A stretch of 64,000 nucleotides of DNA, from NCBI GenBank assembly GCA_942493145.1, contig OW818679.1:4030001-4094000 (forward strand). The letters are read 5' to 3'. This DNA comes from ENR-C20 sp942493145. GTDB taxonomy: Bacteria > Bacillota > Clostridia > Acetivibrionales > DTU013. The notes below the pieces were generated by a model. That model did not search any database. It saw only the letters and a list, made by a program, of their open reading frames with translations, and was not told where the DNA came from. A program made the translations under genes and the position numbers. Numbering within the stretch: the first letter of the stretch is position 1; the number at the start of each line of letters is the position of its first letter. Positions 16,683-26,034 of this stretch are shown piece after piece.

Positions 16683-17600
16683 ATGAATGAGCTTCAAATA
16701 AAATACTTTTTAGCGGTAGTGGAATGCAGGAGCTTTTCCCAGGCAGCAATAAAGCTCTATGTTTCCCGGCCTGCAATCAGCAAGCAGATCGCTGCTCTGG
16801 AGAAAGAACTGGAAGTAACTCTGTTTGAGCGTTCAAATAAATTAACCTTACTAACTAAAAGCGGCAATTTATTCTATGATTGCTTCAAGCGCATTGAGCA
16901 GGACATCGCGAATACCTCCATCAAAGCTCGACAGGCAATGGGACAGGATGAGAAGATGCATGCCCGGCTGGCCTTTTTTATAGACTGGGACATTGACTTT
17001 TTAATGTCTCCCCTCACCAGGCAGTTGAAAGAGGAATACCCGCAACTAAGTCTGGAATTCGAAAGCAGGAGCAAATTTGATATAGGTGCCACCGTGAATA
17101 ACAGCAAGTTTGATGCTACCATCTGTTTCAACCATCTGGTACCGAATGATCATGGGGGTAAAATCTCTTCCCACTATTTGACCGATGTCCGACGTATGCT
17201 CTTCTGCTCAGCCAACCATCCACTGGTTCATAAGCCCGACTTACAATTAACCGATTTTAAGGACGTTCCCTGCATAACTCTATTTGCTGAAAAGCAACCG
17301 GAGCCAAGCCGCACTATACGTCAAATCTGCGCCTTCCACGGCTTTGAGCCTAACTTTGATTTAAAGCCTAACCATGACTCTGTAGTAATGGCAGTTCAGA
17401 GTGGATACGGCTACTGTATCTTTGACGAATGGTCTCGTAATCGTACAAGCAGCAGCTTCTACAGCATGCCGCTTGACTTCCCCCGACCGGTGAGCATGTT
17501 TTGGAGGAATGAAAATACAAATCCCGCCATTCCCATAATTAAAGACACCCTGGATATGATTTTCAACGCAAGGGGAAAAGAAGAATCGGCCAGCACCTGA
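16683..17600 (+). CDS. LysR-family transcriptional regulator
   Basis: A 305-residue regulator. The N-terminal winged helix-turn-helix reads LQIKYFLAVVECRSFSQAA then LYVSRPAISKQIAALE (residues 3-40), and a periplasmic-binding-like effector domain follows (about 90-295). AGAGGTG lies upstream of the ATG. It is co-directional with the ABC transporter genes that start 336 bases later, and sits after the terminator of the molybdoenzyme operon. It is therefore probably its own unit controlling the importer or the molybdoenzyme. Effector unknown. Confidence 0.88.
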   Translation: MNELQIKYFLAVVECRSFSQAAIKLYVSRPAISKQIAALEKELEVTLFERSNKLTLLTKSGNLFYDCFKRIEQDIANTSIKARQAMGQDEKMHARLAFFIDWDIDFLMSPLTRQLKEEYPQLSLEFESRSKFDIGATVNNSKFDATICFNHLVPNDHGGKISSHYLTDVRRMLFCSANHPLVHKPDLQLTDFKDVPCITLFAEKQPEPSRTIRQICAFHGFEPNFDLKPNHDSVVMAVQSGYGYCIFDEWSRNRTSSSFYSMPLDFPRPVSMFWRNENTNPAIPIIKDTLDMIFNARGKEESAST

Positions 17601-17936
17601 TGTTACAATTTGGTTACGGTTATGGGTTACTGAACTGGTTCATCCAAACGATTGTAGTTAAATATTCGGGATGTTATAATATTCATGTAATAAAGACTAT
17701 AATTATTTACCACAAAATTACTTAACATAACTAGTCTGACACCTCATATTTTTTATTAAAATCTGAAAAAAATAGTATGAATTTTGGATATGACTCTTTT
17801 GTTTTATTCCATTATTTAACTTATATGGAATTAAACAGTAACTGTTAAATCCGTTAAATGTTGTGAAACTAATAATTAAATCACTTCAGGCATTTCGCAA
17901 CTAAATAGAAAAAAATTAAACAAGGAGGAACAAAGT
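17601..17936 (+). promoter_or_regulatory. 336-base intergenic region before the ABC importer
   Basis: No gene is seen. A good promoter is present: TTGTAG (17652-17657), 17 bp, TATAAT (17675-17680). A 13-bp palindrome AACAGT-A-ACTGTT lies at 17834-17846, downstream of that promoter, where a repressor could block elongation or where a second promoter could be regulated. The region is A/T-rich and would give a leader of about 250 nt before the ribosome site AAGGAGG. Confidence 0.5.
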
Positions 17937-19286
17937 ATGAAAAAGTTCAAGGCATTGTATCTGTTACTTTCGATAGCAATGATAATCGCTATCACAGCCG
18001 GATGCGCAAGCAGTTCCACCACGAGCTCAAACGACAGCTCCACAGGCACTCCAGCAGCCAGTTCCACCAGCACCCCCTCCGGCGATATTCCTGCAAGCAT
18101 CAAGATTGGTATTCCGAACTGTACAACTGGTCCTTTGGCAGGCATGGGAGAAGGCACTCCCTGGCTCGAGGATAATTTTAAGGATTATGTGAATAATGAA
18201 CTGGGTGGCATCTACATCAAAGATTATGATAAAAAGTTGCCTATTGAATTCGTTATTTACGATAACGCAAGTTCCTCTGTCAATACATCTGATCTTACAA
18301 CAAAGCTCATTACTGAAGATGAGGTCAATTTGATTATTGCCAATCATACACCCGATTTAGTCATTCCAATCAGTAATGTTGCCGAAACTTATGAAATGCC
18401 AACTATCGCCTTCGATTGTCCTGTTGGACCTTGGGTAGGTGACGGCAAAACCCCTCACAAATGGACATTTTTAGCACACGTAGAGACACAGACATATTAT
18501 GATGCTTATGCCTCTATCTGGAAATCCGCCGGATATGTAGCCGGCGCTGATAATGCTACATTAGGCCTCATCTTTGCAAACGATGCTGACGGCACCGTAT
18601 TGGGTCCTACATATAAGGCAGCAGCAGAAGCTGATGGCTACAAAACATTGTTTCCCGGTGCATATACTGCAGGTACCACCGATTTCAGCAGCCTGATCCA
18701 GGAATATAAGAAGGCTGGTATTCAAATCATATTTGGTACTATGACCAATCCTGAGTTCGCTGCTTTCTGGACACAGTGTCAGCAGTTGGGTTATCAGCCT
18801 CCTATCGTGGTTGTAGGTAAGGCCTATATGCTGAGTTCTCAGGTCGATGCAATTGGCCGTGATCTGATGGACGGTATTGGTAATGAGGTTTGGTGGCATA
18901 AAACATTCCCGTACACCTCCAAGCTTACCGGTAAGACCTGTAAGGATTTTGCCGATTATTATTTTAAAGGAACCGGCAAGGATGCAGCTGGCCCTCAGGC
19001 CGCAAAATACGCTTCACTTGAGGTTATGGTTGATGCTCTTTCCAGATCTGCCAATTTGGAACCCGAGACCATTCGAGCTGCCATTGCAGCTACTGATATC
19101 GACACCATAATGGGTCATATTAAATACAATGAACAAAACGTCGCTCCTACCGTCTGTGTTGGCGGTCAGTGGGTTAAGAATGCGGACGGCACTATGACAC
19201 AGGAGATTGTTGGCAACGGTAAACCGGACAACGGTATCGCTACCACCGCCAAGATTAAGACCACCGGTCTTGCCTGGCAGAAATAA
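17937..19286 (+). CDS. ABC importer substrate-binding lipoprotein (LivK-like)
   Basis: A 449-residue lipoprotein: signal peptide residues 1-22 with lipobox ITAGC, so it is anchored outside the membrane. A Ser/Thr-rich tether follows (23-50), then a type I periplasmic-binding fold of the branched-chain amino acid / amide / aromatic-acid family (Peripla_BP_6). This family binds amino acids but also benzoate-like and other organic acids; the specificity residues cannot be read by eye. It is first gene of the transporter operon, separated from the ATPase genes by overlapping hairpins at 19319-19390 that could keep its mRNA more abundant. Confidence 0.88.
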   Translation: MKKFKALYLLLSIAMIIAITAGCASSSTTSSNDSSTGTPAASSTSTPSGDIPASIKIGIPNCTTGPLAGMGEGTPWLEDNFKDYVNNELGGIYIKDYDKKLPIEFVIYDNASSSVNTSDLTTKLITEDEVNLIIANHTPDLVIPISNVAETYEMPTIAFDCPVGPWVGDGKTPHKWTFLAHVETQTYYDAYASIWKSAGYVAGADNATLGLIFANDADGTVLGPTYKAAAEADGYKTLFPGAYTAGTTDFSSLIQEYKKAGIQIIFGTMTNPEFAAFWTQCQQLGYQPPIVVVGKAYMLSSQVDAIGRDLMDGIGNEVWWHKTFPYTSKLTGKTCKDFADYYFKGTGKDAAGPQAAKYASLEVMVDALSRSANLEPETIRAAIAATDIDTIMGHIKYNEQNVAPTVCVGGQWVKNADGTMTQEIVGNGKPDNGIATTAKIKTTGLAWQK

Positions 19287-19318
19287 GGCTAATCTCTGCA
19301 ATTTGTTGCTAAAGCGAA

Positions 19319-19390
19319 TTGGGGAATCAGCATTTGCTGATTCCCCAAAGGAAAGGCCTGAACTTCTTGGCTCCGGCCTTTCCTTTGGGG
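19319..19390 (+). promoter_or_regulatory. Two overlapping hairpins between binding-protein and ATPase genes
   Basis: Hairpin A pairs GGGGAATCAGCA (19321-19332) with TGCTGATTCCCC (19335-19346). Hairpin B pairs the 16 bases of 19343-19358 with 19375-19390, perfect over CCCCAAAGGAAAGGCC and its complement. They share CCCC (19343-19346), so both cannot be complete at once. No T-run follows, so they look like mRNA-stability or processing elements, possibly weak termination, rather than a standard terminator. Confidence 0.65.
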
Positions 19391-19499
19391 ATGTTGAAGC
19401 ATCAAACTCCTTAGAATTTCGACAGTTGCTTAAGTGTATCTCAAATATTATCCCAGCATGAAAAGTATGGAAATGAAAAAAGGGAGATGAGTTATTAGG

Positions 19500-20237
19500 A
19501 TGGAAAAGTTGCTCCAATTTAAAAGTGTGGATGCGGGATACGGACGTGTAAAAATTTTGTCTGATCTCTCTTTCGATTTGAAACAGGGTGAGGTACTCGG
19601 GGTAATTGGTCCCAATGGATGTGGCAAGACCACTATGTTTAATGCCTTGTTGGGTCTTATCATACCTACCCGGGGTGAGATTATCTTTGATGGCCATAAT
19701 ATTACAAATAAAAGCCCAAATGAGCGTTGCCGTATGGGAATTGGCCGAACCTACCAGGTACCCCGCCCATTTGAGAATATGACCGTTTTTGAAAATGTTC
19801 TGGTTGCCAGTGTTTACGGTGCCAAACACTCGGAAAAAAGCGGAAGGCCTGTTGCTGAAGACGCTCTAAAAACTACCGGCCTTTTTGAAAAAAGAAATTT
19901 ATTGGCGGGCAGCCTGACATTGCTTGATAGAAAACGTCTGGAGATTGCCCGGGCTTTGGGCACGCAGCCTACACTCCTCTTGCTGGATGAGGTTGCCGCC
20001 GGACTCACCGAAGCAGAGGTACATGAGGTTATGGACCTGGTTGAGAGTTTGAGAAAAGAAGGCCAAACCATCATATGGATTGAGCACGTGATTGAGACTA
20101 TGGTCAAATCTACAGATGTATTGATGTGTATGTCTACCGGCACAAATCTTTTAGTTGGTTTACCAACTGAAGTCATGAATTCCAAGCTTGTTGAAGAAGT
20201 ATACCTGGGAGTGGAGGAGGAAAGTAATGAGCAATGA
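19500..20237 (+). CDS. ABC importer ATPase (LivG-like)
   Basis: A 245-residue cytoplasmic ATPase. Walker A is GPNGCGKTT (about residues 38-46), followed by a Q-loop region and Walker B TLLLLDEVAAGL (about 158-169), then the switch His in IWIEHVIE. The signature is SLTLLDRKRLEIARAL, with LTLLD in place of LSGGQ, as in a subset of LivG proteins. It pairs with the LivF-like ATPase, whose start lies 11 bases inside this gene, for heterodimeric energising of the two permeases. Substrate as for the operon, unknown. Confidence 0.88.
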   Translation: MEKLLQFKSVDAGYGRVKILSDLSFDLKQGEVLGVIGPNGCGKTTMFNALLGLIIPTRGEIIFDGHNITNKSPNERCRMGIGRTYQVPRPFENMTVFENVLVASVYGAKHSEKSGRPVAEDALKTTGLFEKRNLLAGSLTLLDRKRLEIARALGTQPTLLLLDEVAAGLTEAEVHEVMDLVESLRKEGQTIIWIEHVIETMVKSTDVLMCMSTGTNLLVGLPTEVMNSKLVEEVYLGVEEESNEQ

Positions 20238-20946
20238 GCCAATTTTACAAGTCCAAAATATTCAGGCAAAATACGGCAGATTTGTTGCAGTAAACGATGC
20301 CTCCTTCGATGTTCCGGAAAAATCAATCGTTTCAGTTATCGGCTCCAACGGTGCCGGGAAATCCACTTTGATGGACTGCATAGCAGGCATCTATAAGCCT
20401 ACTGCCGGCACGATCCTATACAAAGGTGAGGATATCAGCGGCCTGGCACCAAACTTCATTGTAGAGAAGGGACTGGCACTGGTCCCTCAGGGCAGCCGCT
20501 GCTTTGTCCGTATGACTGTGGAGGATAACCTGATAATGGGTTCATTTCCCAAATGTGCCAGACCGTTCAAGAAGCAATCCTTACAGAAGGTTTATGAGTT
20601 GTTTCCTGCGCTCTATGAGAAGCGCAACGACCTATCAGGCAGTCTCTCCGGGGGTCAACGTCAGATGGTAGCTATTGGCCGTGCACTGATGTCCAAGCCG
20701 GATCTGATTCTGTTTGATGAGATTTCTCTTGGTCTGGCACCTACCATTATCAAGGATATTTACGCCAGAATTCGTGAAATAAGCAAAGAGGGAGTCAGTA
20801 TTGTTCTGGTAGAACAGGATGTAGCCCGCAGCAGGAAGTCCAGTGAGTTCAGCCATATTATGCTGAAGGGCAGGATAGTTCTGTCAGGAAAATCCAAGGA
20901 ACTGTTAGATGAGGATATTAAGAAAGCTTATTTTGGCATTTATTAA
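20227..20946 (+). CDS. ABC importer ATPase (LivF-like)
   Basis: A 239-residue ATPase. I start it at the ATG 20227 (MSNEPILQ) because GGAGGAAAG is just upstream; this overlaps the preceding gene by 11 bases. Walker A is GSNGAGKST (near residue 39), the canonical signature is LSGGQRQMVAIGRAL, and Walker B is LILFDEISLGLAP. This second ATPase is canonical where its partner is degenerate, typical of an asymmetric ABC dimer. It is followed 26 bases later by the permease genes. Confidence 0.88.
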   Translation: MSNEPILQVQNIQAKYGRFVAVNDASFDVPEKSIVSVIGSNGAGKSTLMDCIAGIYKPTAGTILYKGEDISGLAPNFIVEKGLALVPQGSRCFVRMTVEDNLIMGSFPKCARPFKKQSLQKVYELFPALYEKRNDLSGSLSGGQRQMVAIGRALMSKPDLILFDEISLGLAPTIIKDIYARIREISKEGVSIVLVEQDVARSRKSSEFSHIMLKGRIVLSGKSKELLDEDIKKAYFGIY

Positions 20947-20972
20947 GATAATAAAGAAAGGTGATCTGATTT

Positions 20973-21824
20973 ATGGCGCAATCGATTTTACAGGGTATTC
21001 TTCTTGGCAGTGTGTTTGCTCTTGCTGGCATCGGTATGACTATGATTTTCGGTATCGTTAAGCTGACAAACCTTGCTCATGGTGAATTTCTAATTCTTGG
21101 AGCTTACTTAAGTGCCCTATCCACTGGGATTTTAGGGTTGCACCCACTTATTACAATAATCATTGTGGCACCTGTTATGTTTGTTTTCGGATACATATTC
21201 CAGGTTGGTATCGTCAATCGTGTTATAGGAAAGGGTGATGAGCCGCCGCTTTTGGTTACCTTTGGTCTGTCAATCCTTTTGCAGAATCTTATGCTCCTGA
21301 TTTTTAGCGCAGATCCCCAACAATTGAGAACCAGCTATCAAACATTAAGTATAAGAATCTCCGATAACTTTAGTATTCCGATTTTGTACGCAGTAAACTT
21401 TATATTCAGCGTAGTAATCATCCTGATGCTGCATTTGTTTTTAAAGCATACATACATTGGAAAATCAATTCGCTCTGTCAGTGATGATAATATTGCAGCA
21501 TCCCTTATGGGTGTCAGTGTCAATCGAACCTACGGTATTGCAATGGGAATCGCTACAGCGACTGCCGCTATTTCCGGCATTATCATTGGTACCACCTTTA
21601 ATTTCTACCCTCACACCGGCAGTGATTATCTTCTTGTTTCCTTCGGCGTCGTCGTCATCGGTGGTATGGGTAGTATCGGCGGCACTCTTGTGGGCGGTCT
21701 GATTTTCGGATTGGCTCGAATCCTCGGTAGTGATCTCTTTGGAACGAACTATCAGATGATGGCAGGGTATGTTGTATTGTTGCTTATGCTTATGATACGC
21801 CCTCAGGGGTTGTTTTCAAAGTAA
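20973..21824 (+). CDS. ABC importer permease (LivH-like)
   Basis: A 283-residue membrane protein with about eight hydrophobic segments and the LivH opening pattern around GILLGSVFALAGIGMTMIFG followed by NLAHGEFLILGAY. Near residues 225-245 it has GVVVIGGMGSIGGTLVGGL, the contact region for the ATPases. It forms the channel with the LivM-like permease encoded next, 30 bases downstream. Confidence 0.88.
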   Translation: MAQSILQGILLGSVFALAGIGMTMIFGIVKLTNLAHGEFLILGAYLSALSTGILGLHPLITIIIVAPVMFVFGYIFQVGIVNRVIGKGDEPPLLVTFGLSILLQNLMLLIFSADPQQLRTSYQTLSIRISDNFSIPILYAVNFIFSVVIILMLHLFLKHTYIGKSIRSVSDDNIAASLMGVSVNRTYGIAMGIATATAAISGIIIGTTFNFYPHTGSDYLLVSFGVVVIGGMGSIGGTLVGGLIFGLARILGSDLFGTNYQMMAGYVVLLLMLMIRPQGLFSK

Positions 21825-21854
21825 GTCCAGACTAAGTGCAAAAGGAGTAGTTCC

Positions 21855-22826
21855 ATGAAAAATGTATTAACACAAATAAATAAACACAATATGATCAGAT
21901 TAACTATTACTATAGCAATTATTGCTTTTCTTTTTATCTTGCCTTTTACGGGCTTGGGTACAAAGAATGTCATGCGTGTCGGTTTTAATATTGCAATATA
22001 TGCTGTTTTGGCTCAGATGTGGAATCTGATGTGCGGCTATGCTGGTCTTCTATCCCTTGGTCAGCAGCTATTCATAGGTGTATCGGGATATGCAGTTGCA
22101 GTGGTATGCACCAGCTATGGTCTGCCTTTTATTGTTGGTTTATTGGTGAGTGGTGTAGTTTCAGCTTTGATCGCCTTTTGCCTTTCGGTTATGCTTCTTC
22201 GGATGCGTGGTATGTATTTCGCCATTGCCACTTGGGTCATATCAGAGATGGTAAAGATTTTGTTTACTGGCTGGAAGCTTGTCAACTTCGGTGGAGGAAT
22301 GATCATCAAAGTCAAACCTTATCCCAGTCTCGGCAATCAGTACCTTATGGCATTGACCCTGGCTGTCATTTCGTTTATTGTGGTTTATTACCTTCTAAAC
22401 TCTAAAACCGGACTTGGTCTCACAGCCATGCGTGACGACGTGGATACTGCCGCCGGTGTTGGAGTTAACATCTTCCGAAATAAAATGTTATGCTTTGTTA
22501 TTTGTGGATTTATCACCGGCATAGCAGGTGGAATTGCTTACCTTAACAAGATTTCTGTCTTTCCCAACGGGGCATTTAGTATGGATTGGACAATAGCTAT
22601 TGTTGTCGCTGTAATCATCGGCGGTATAGGAACAGTTACAGGACCCATCGTTGGTGCTGGAATCTATGTGTTATTGTACAACATACTCGCCCGCTATGCA
22701 GGCTACAGCAATCTTATTCTTGGTATAATCGCCATAATCGTAATTTTGCTGATGCCTAAAGGAATCGTGGGTACCTTGCAAAATAAGTTTCATTTTGAAT
22801 TTCTGTCCTCACGACGAAAATCATAA
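21855..22826 (+). CDS. ABC importer permease (LivM-like)
   Basis: A 323-residue membrane protein with about nine hydrophobic segments. The LivM pattern WNLMCGYAGLLSLGQQLFIG is near residues 56-75, and the ATPase-contact segment VAVIIGGIGTVTGPIVGAG is near 255-273. It completes the transporter: binding protein, two ATPases, two permeases. The next gene, an aldehyde:ferredoxin oxidoreductase, begins 92 bases later without an obvious terminator and may share the transcript. Confidence 0.88.
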   Translation: MKNVLTQINKHNMIRLTITIAIIAFLFILPFTGLGTKNVMRVGFNIAIYAVLAQMWNLMCGYAGLLSLGQQLFIGVSGYAVAVVCTSYGLPFIVGLLVSGVVSALIAFCLSVMLLRMRGMYFAIATWVISEMVKILFTGWKLVNFGGGMIIKVKPYPSLGNQYLMALTLAVISFIVVYYLLNSKTGLGLTAMRDDVDTAAGVGVNIFRNKMLCFVICGFITGIAGGIAYLNKISVFPNGAFSMDWTIAIVVAVIIGGIGTVTGPIVGAGIYVLLYNILARYAGYSNLILGIIAIIVILLMPKGIVGTLQNKFHFEFLSSRRKS

Positions 22827-22918
22827 GATTAATTTATCATAACTTAGATATTGTATGTTTGTCCGCATTATAAACGACATTTATAAAATGCATAAAAAAC
22901 GAAAGTGAGGGATAAGGT

Positions 22919-24787
22919 TTGTATAGTTATATGGGAAAACTTCTCTTTGTTGAATTGGATACTGGAAAGCTGGAAGTGAGACCTTTAGACGAGGGACTTG
23001 CACGGTATTTCATCGGAGGCGCAGGGCTTGGAGCCAGGATCCTCTATGACGAGATGCCGGCACACACTGATCCCTTTGCACCTGAGAGCATGCTGGGCTT
23101 TGTAAGCGGTACACTCAACGGGACTGGTGCTGTGATGGGCGGGCGCTATACCGTGGTCAGTAAATCCCCTGTTACAGGCGGCTGGAATGACTCTAATTCA
23201 GGTGGAACATTTGGGCCCATGCTGCGGAAAGCAGGATTTGATGCCGTTTTCATCAGGGGTATCGCACCCAGGCCTGTCTATATCCTGATTGATGACGGCA
23301 AGGTAGAAATCCGGGATGCAGCTGATCTTTGGGGGATGACGACTATCGCTTCGGAGGAAGCCCTTAAGGATAAACTGGGCAACAGGAAATTCAACGCTGC
23401 ACTTATTGCCCCAGGCGGTGAGCGTATGCAATTGAGCGCCGGTATCGTAAACGAATCCCACCGTATAGCGGCCAGGGGGGGCAGCGGGGCAGTAATGGGT
23501 TCGAAAAAATTAAAGGCATTGGTTGTCTGCGGTGATCAGACTGTAGAGGTCGCCGACAAGGCTGAACTGCTTTCAATAAATAAAGTCATCATGGACTGGC
23601 AAAAAAACGGGCCTGTCCAGCCGGTTGTGAACTCGTTTAAAAGTGGAGGCACCAGCGCTGATTATGACAGTCACGTACTTCTTGGAGATGCCAGCGTAAA
23701 GAATTGGACGGGCGCCGGAGTAGTCGATATGGATGAAAAGCTGATCACTCCGATCATACCCCGTGAGATGGACAAACGATTCTTTCGGAAAAAATATGCA
23801 TGCTCTGCCTGCCCCATCGGTTGCGGCAGCCTTTATGAAATCAATGAGGGAGATGTTCATATTAAAGAAACCGGCCGGCCTGAATATGAAACCGCCGGGA
23901 TGTTTGGCAGCCAGATGCTGAATGGAGACCCCGTTGTCCTGAACAGATGCAACTATCTCTGCAATGAATACGGGCTTGATACAATAACAGTTGGCGGGAC
24001 CATTGCCTGGGCAATGGAATGCTATACTTCCGGAATCCTTTCCATTGACGATCTCGACGGTATTGCACTTGAATGGGGAAATGGCGAGGCTATTGTCACA
24101 ATGACAGAAAAGATATGTAAGGGAGAGGGCGTTGGGGCGGTGCTTGGTAACGGCTCTGCTTTCGCTGCAGATTATTTTAGGCGCGGTCATGAATGCCTGG
24201 TGGTCGCCGGAAAAATCGAAATCCCCCAGCATGATCCACGTTTCGGTCCCGGTCTTGCACGCACTTACAAATATGACCCTACACCGGGCCGTCATGTCAA
24301 GGGAGGCTTGGGCGCCAATTGCGGCAACCAGCCGCCTGAAGTCAAATTCAACTATGACGCGCTTGCCTATGAAGATTTTTCAGGTACCGTACTTTATGAA
24401 ATCATGAATTCAGCAGGGTTCTGCATGTTTACGGAGTTCGGCCTGGCCCCCGGGACTCATTTGGGACTTATGAACGCGGCCACCGGCTTCCAATACAGCC
24501 AGGAGGAATGGACGGTACTGGGCAGGCGCCTGTTCACCATACGCCATGCATTTAACCTGAGAGAAGGTTTCCGACGGAAGGATGCCGCCATTTCAGACCG
24601 CATCATCGGAATCCCGCCTCTCAAGGAGGGTCCATTGTCCGGCGTCACTGTCGATGTTGAGCGCTTAGGCGAAAATTTCTTAAGACTAATGGGTTATGAG
24701 CAGGATGCAACGCCGAAAAAAGAGACGTTGGAAATGCTCGGTGGTTTGGAAAATGTGGTCAGGGATCTCTATCCTGTTGCTGAATAG
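22919..24787 (+). CDS. aor: Aldehyde:ferredoxin oxidoreductase (tungsten enzyme)
   Basis: AOR interconverts carboxylic acids and aldehydes with ferredoxin in the cytoplasm, using a tungsten bis-pterin and a [4Fe-4S] cluster. The 622-residue length is typical. I use the TTG at 22919 because its product MYSYMGKLLFVELD matches the family's usual opening and GAGGG lies upstream; the ATG at 22931 would cut this. The cluster ligands are C295, C298, C302 (CSACPIGC) and, near the end, Cys502 in AGFCMF. It sits between the importer and an alcohol dehydrogenase, so the pair could reduce an imported acid to its alcohol, or run in reverse. AOR subtype and substrate not resolved. Confidence 0.9.
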   Translation: MYSYMGKLLFVELDTGKLEVRPLDEGLARYFIGGAGLGARILYDEMPAHTDPFAPESMLGFVSGTLNGTGAVMGGRYTVVSKSPVTGGWNDSNSGGTFGPMLRKAGFDAVFIRGIAPRPVYILIDDGKVEIRDAADLWGMTTIASEEALKDKLGNRKFNAALIAPGGERMQLSAGIVNESHRIAARGGSGAVMGSKKLKALVVCGDQTVEVADKAELLSINKVIMDWQKNGPVQPVVNSFKSGGTSADYDSHVLLGDASVKNWTGAGVVDMDEKLITPIIPREMDKRFFRKKYACSACPIGCGSLYEINEGDVHIKETGRPEYETAGMFGSQMLNGDPVVLNRCNYLCNEYGLDTITVGGTIAWAMECYTSGILSIDDLDGIALEWGNGEAIVTMTEKICKGEGVGAVLGNGSAFAADYFRRGHECLVVAGKIEIPQHDPRFGPGLARTYKYDPTPGRHVKGGLGANCGNQPPEVKFNYDALAYEDFSGTVLYEIMNSAGFCMFTEFGLAPGTHLGLMNAATGFQYSQEEWTVLGRRLFTIRHAFNLREGFRRKDAAISDRIIGIPPLKEGPLSGVTVDVERLGENFLRLMGYEQDATPKKETLEMLGGLENVVRDLYPVAE

Positions 24788-24857
24788 AGCAAATTAGGCC
24801 GGTGTTATAACTTCTGATAATTTGAGAATAAAACTATATAAGAAAGAAGGCATTATT

Positions 24858-26024
24858 ATGAGCGTATATGAGTATCAGCAGCTTACCCCTGTGCTTTTTG
24901 GTGATGGCGCTATTCAACTTCTCGGAGAAAAAGTGAAGGAACTGGGTTGTAAAAAAGTAATGTGCGTATTCGATGCCGGCGTCAAGACTGCCGGAATCAG
25001 TGATAAGGCCGAGAACAGCCTGAAAGCCACCGGCGTGGAATACATCATTTATGACAAGGTTGTGGCTGATCCCCCCGACTCCATGCTGGACGAAGCTGGC
25101 AATATTGGCTTGCAGGCCGGAATCGACTGCGTCATCGGCATCGGAGGCGGCTCCAGTATGGATACCGCTAAGGCAGTATCTATCCTGCAAAATCACCCTG
25201 CCCCCATAAATCAGTATCTTAATCTGGAAGGGCCTCCATTTACAATAGAAGGGGGTGTGCCGGTAATTCTGGTACCTACCTCCGCAGGAACCGGCAGTGA
25301 GGTCACCCAGATGACCATCGTCTCCTATGTGGAAAGGAACGAAAAAATCCCCATTTTCACACACAGCACACTGGCTGTTGTCGATCCGGAACTGTGCAGG
25401 ACCGCTCCCCCAAGCGTCACCGCCAATGGCGGCCTGGACGCATTGGCGCATGCCGCAGAAGCAATAACAGCCAACAAACGCAATCCCTACTCCGAGGTGC
25501 TGGCTATCGCTGCTATTCAGCGCATTGCAAAGTATCTCCCCATTGCTTACAAGGATGGGACCAATATGGAAGCCCGGAGTGAGATGTGTCTCGCTGCCAA
25601 CTGGGCAGGAATCGCTTTCTCCAACACGGACGTACATATAGGTCATGCTGCTGCAGATTCCATTGCTGCCAGCTATCATACTCCTCACGGGCTCAACTGT
25701 GCCTGGGTGACTCCTGCTGTTCTGGAACTGGTTGCAAAGGAAGTTCCCGATTTGGTTAAAATTGTAGGCACCGCCTTAGGTGCAATTTTCACCGGAAGTG
25801 AAACCCCTGCGGAAATCGGTAAAAAAACCGCCGATGCATGCCGGGCGCTGATGAAATCCGTGGGCATCAAGACATTGGCCGAGTGCGGCTTTACACGGGA
25901 AATAATAGTTGACAAAGGCGCATCGTATATCGCCGCCAGCCCGCTGCGTTTCAACTGCCCCGCAGAAATCACCGCGACAGCCGCTTCCTGGATCATGGCC
26001 AGTGCCTATGACGACTACAAATAA
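24858..26024 (+). CDS. Iron-containing alcohol dehydrogenase
   Basis: A 388-residue group III dehydrogenase, NAD(P)H-linked, for aldehyde/alcohol conversion. I start at 24858 (MSVYEYQQL) because AGAAGG precedes it; the frame extends upstream to 24822 without a better site. The nucleotide site is GIGGGSSMDTAK (about residues 91-102). Metal ligands are Asp in GGLDALAHAAEA and the histidines of GHAAADSIAASYHTPHG. It follows AOR by 70 bases and would accept the AOR aldehyde product. It ends ten bases before a convergent LysR gene. Confidence 0.9.
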   Translation: MSVYEYQQLTPVLFGDGAIQLLGEKVKELGCKKVMCVFDAGVKTAGISDKAENSLKATGVEYIIYDKVVADPPDSMLDEAGNIGLQAGIDCVIGIGGGSSMDTAKAVSILQNHPAPINQYLNLEGPPFTIEGGVPVILVPTSAGTGSEVTQMTIVSYVERNEKIPIFTHSTLAVVDPELCRTAPPSVTANGGLDALAHAAEAITANKRNPYSEVLAIAAIQRIAKYLPIAYKDGTNMEARSEMCLAANWAGIAFSNTDVHIGHAAADSIAASYHTPHGLNCAWVTPAVLELVAKEVPDLVKIVGTALGAIFTGSETPAEIGKKTADACRALMKSVGIKTLAECGFTREIIVDKGASYIAASPLRFNCPAEITATAASWIMASAYDDYK

Positions 26025-26034
26025 GTTCTTCGGT

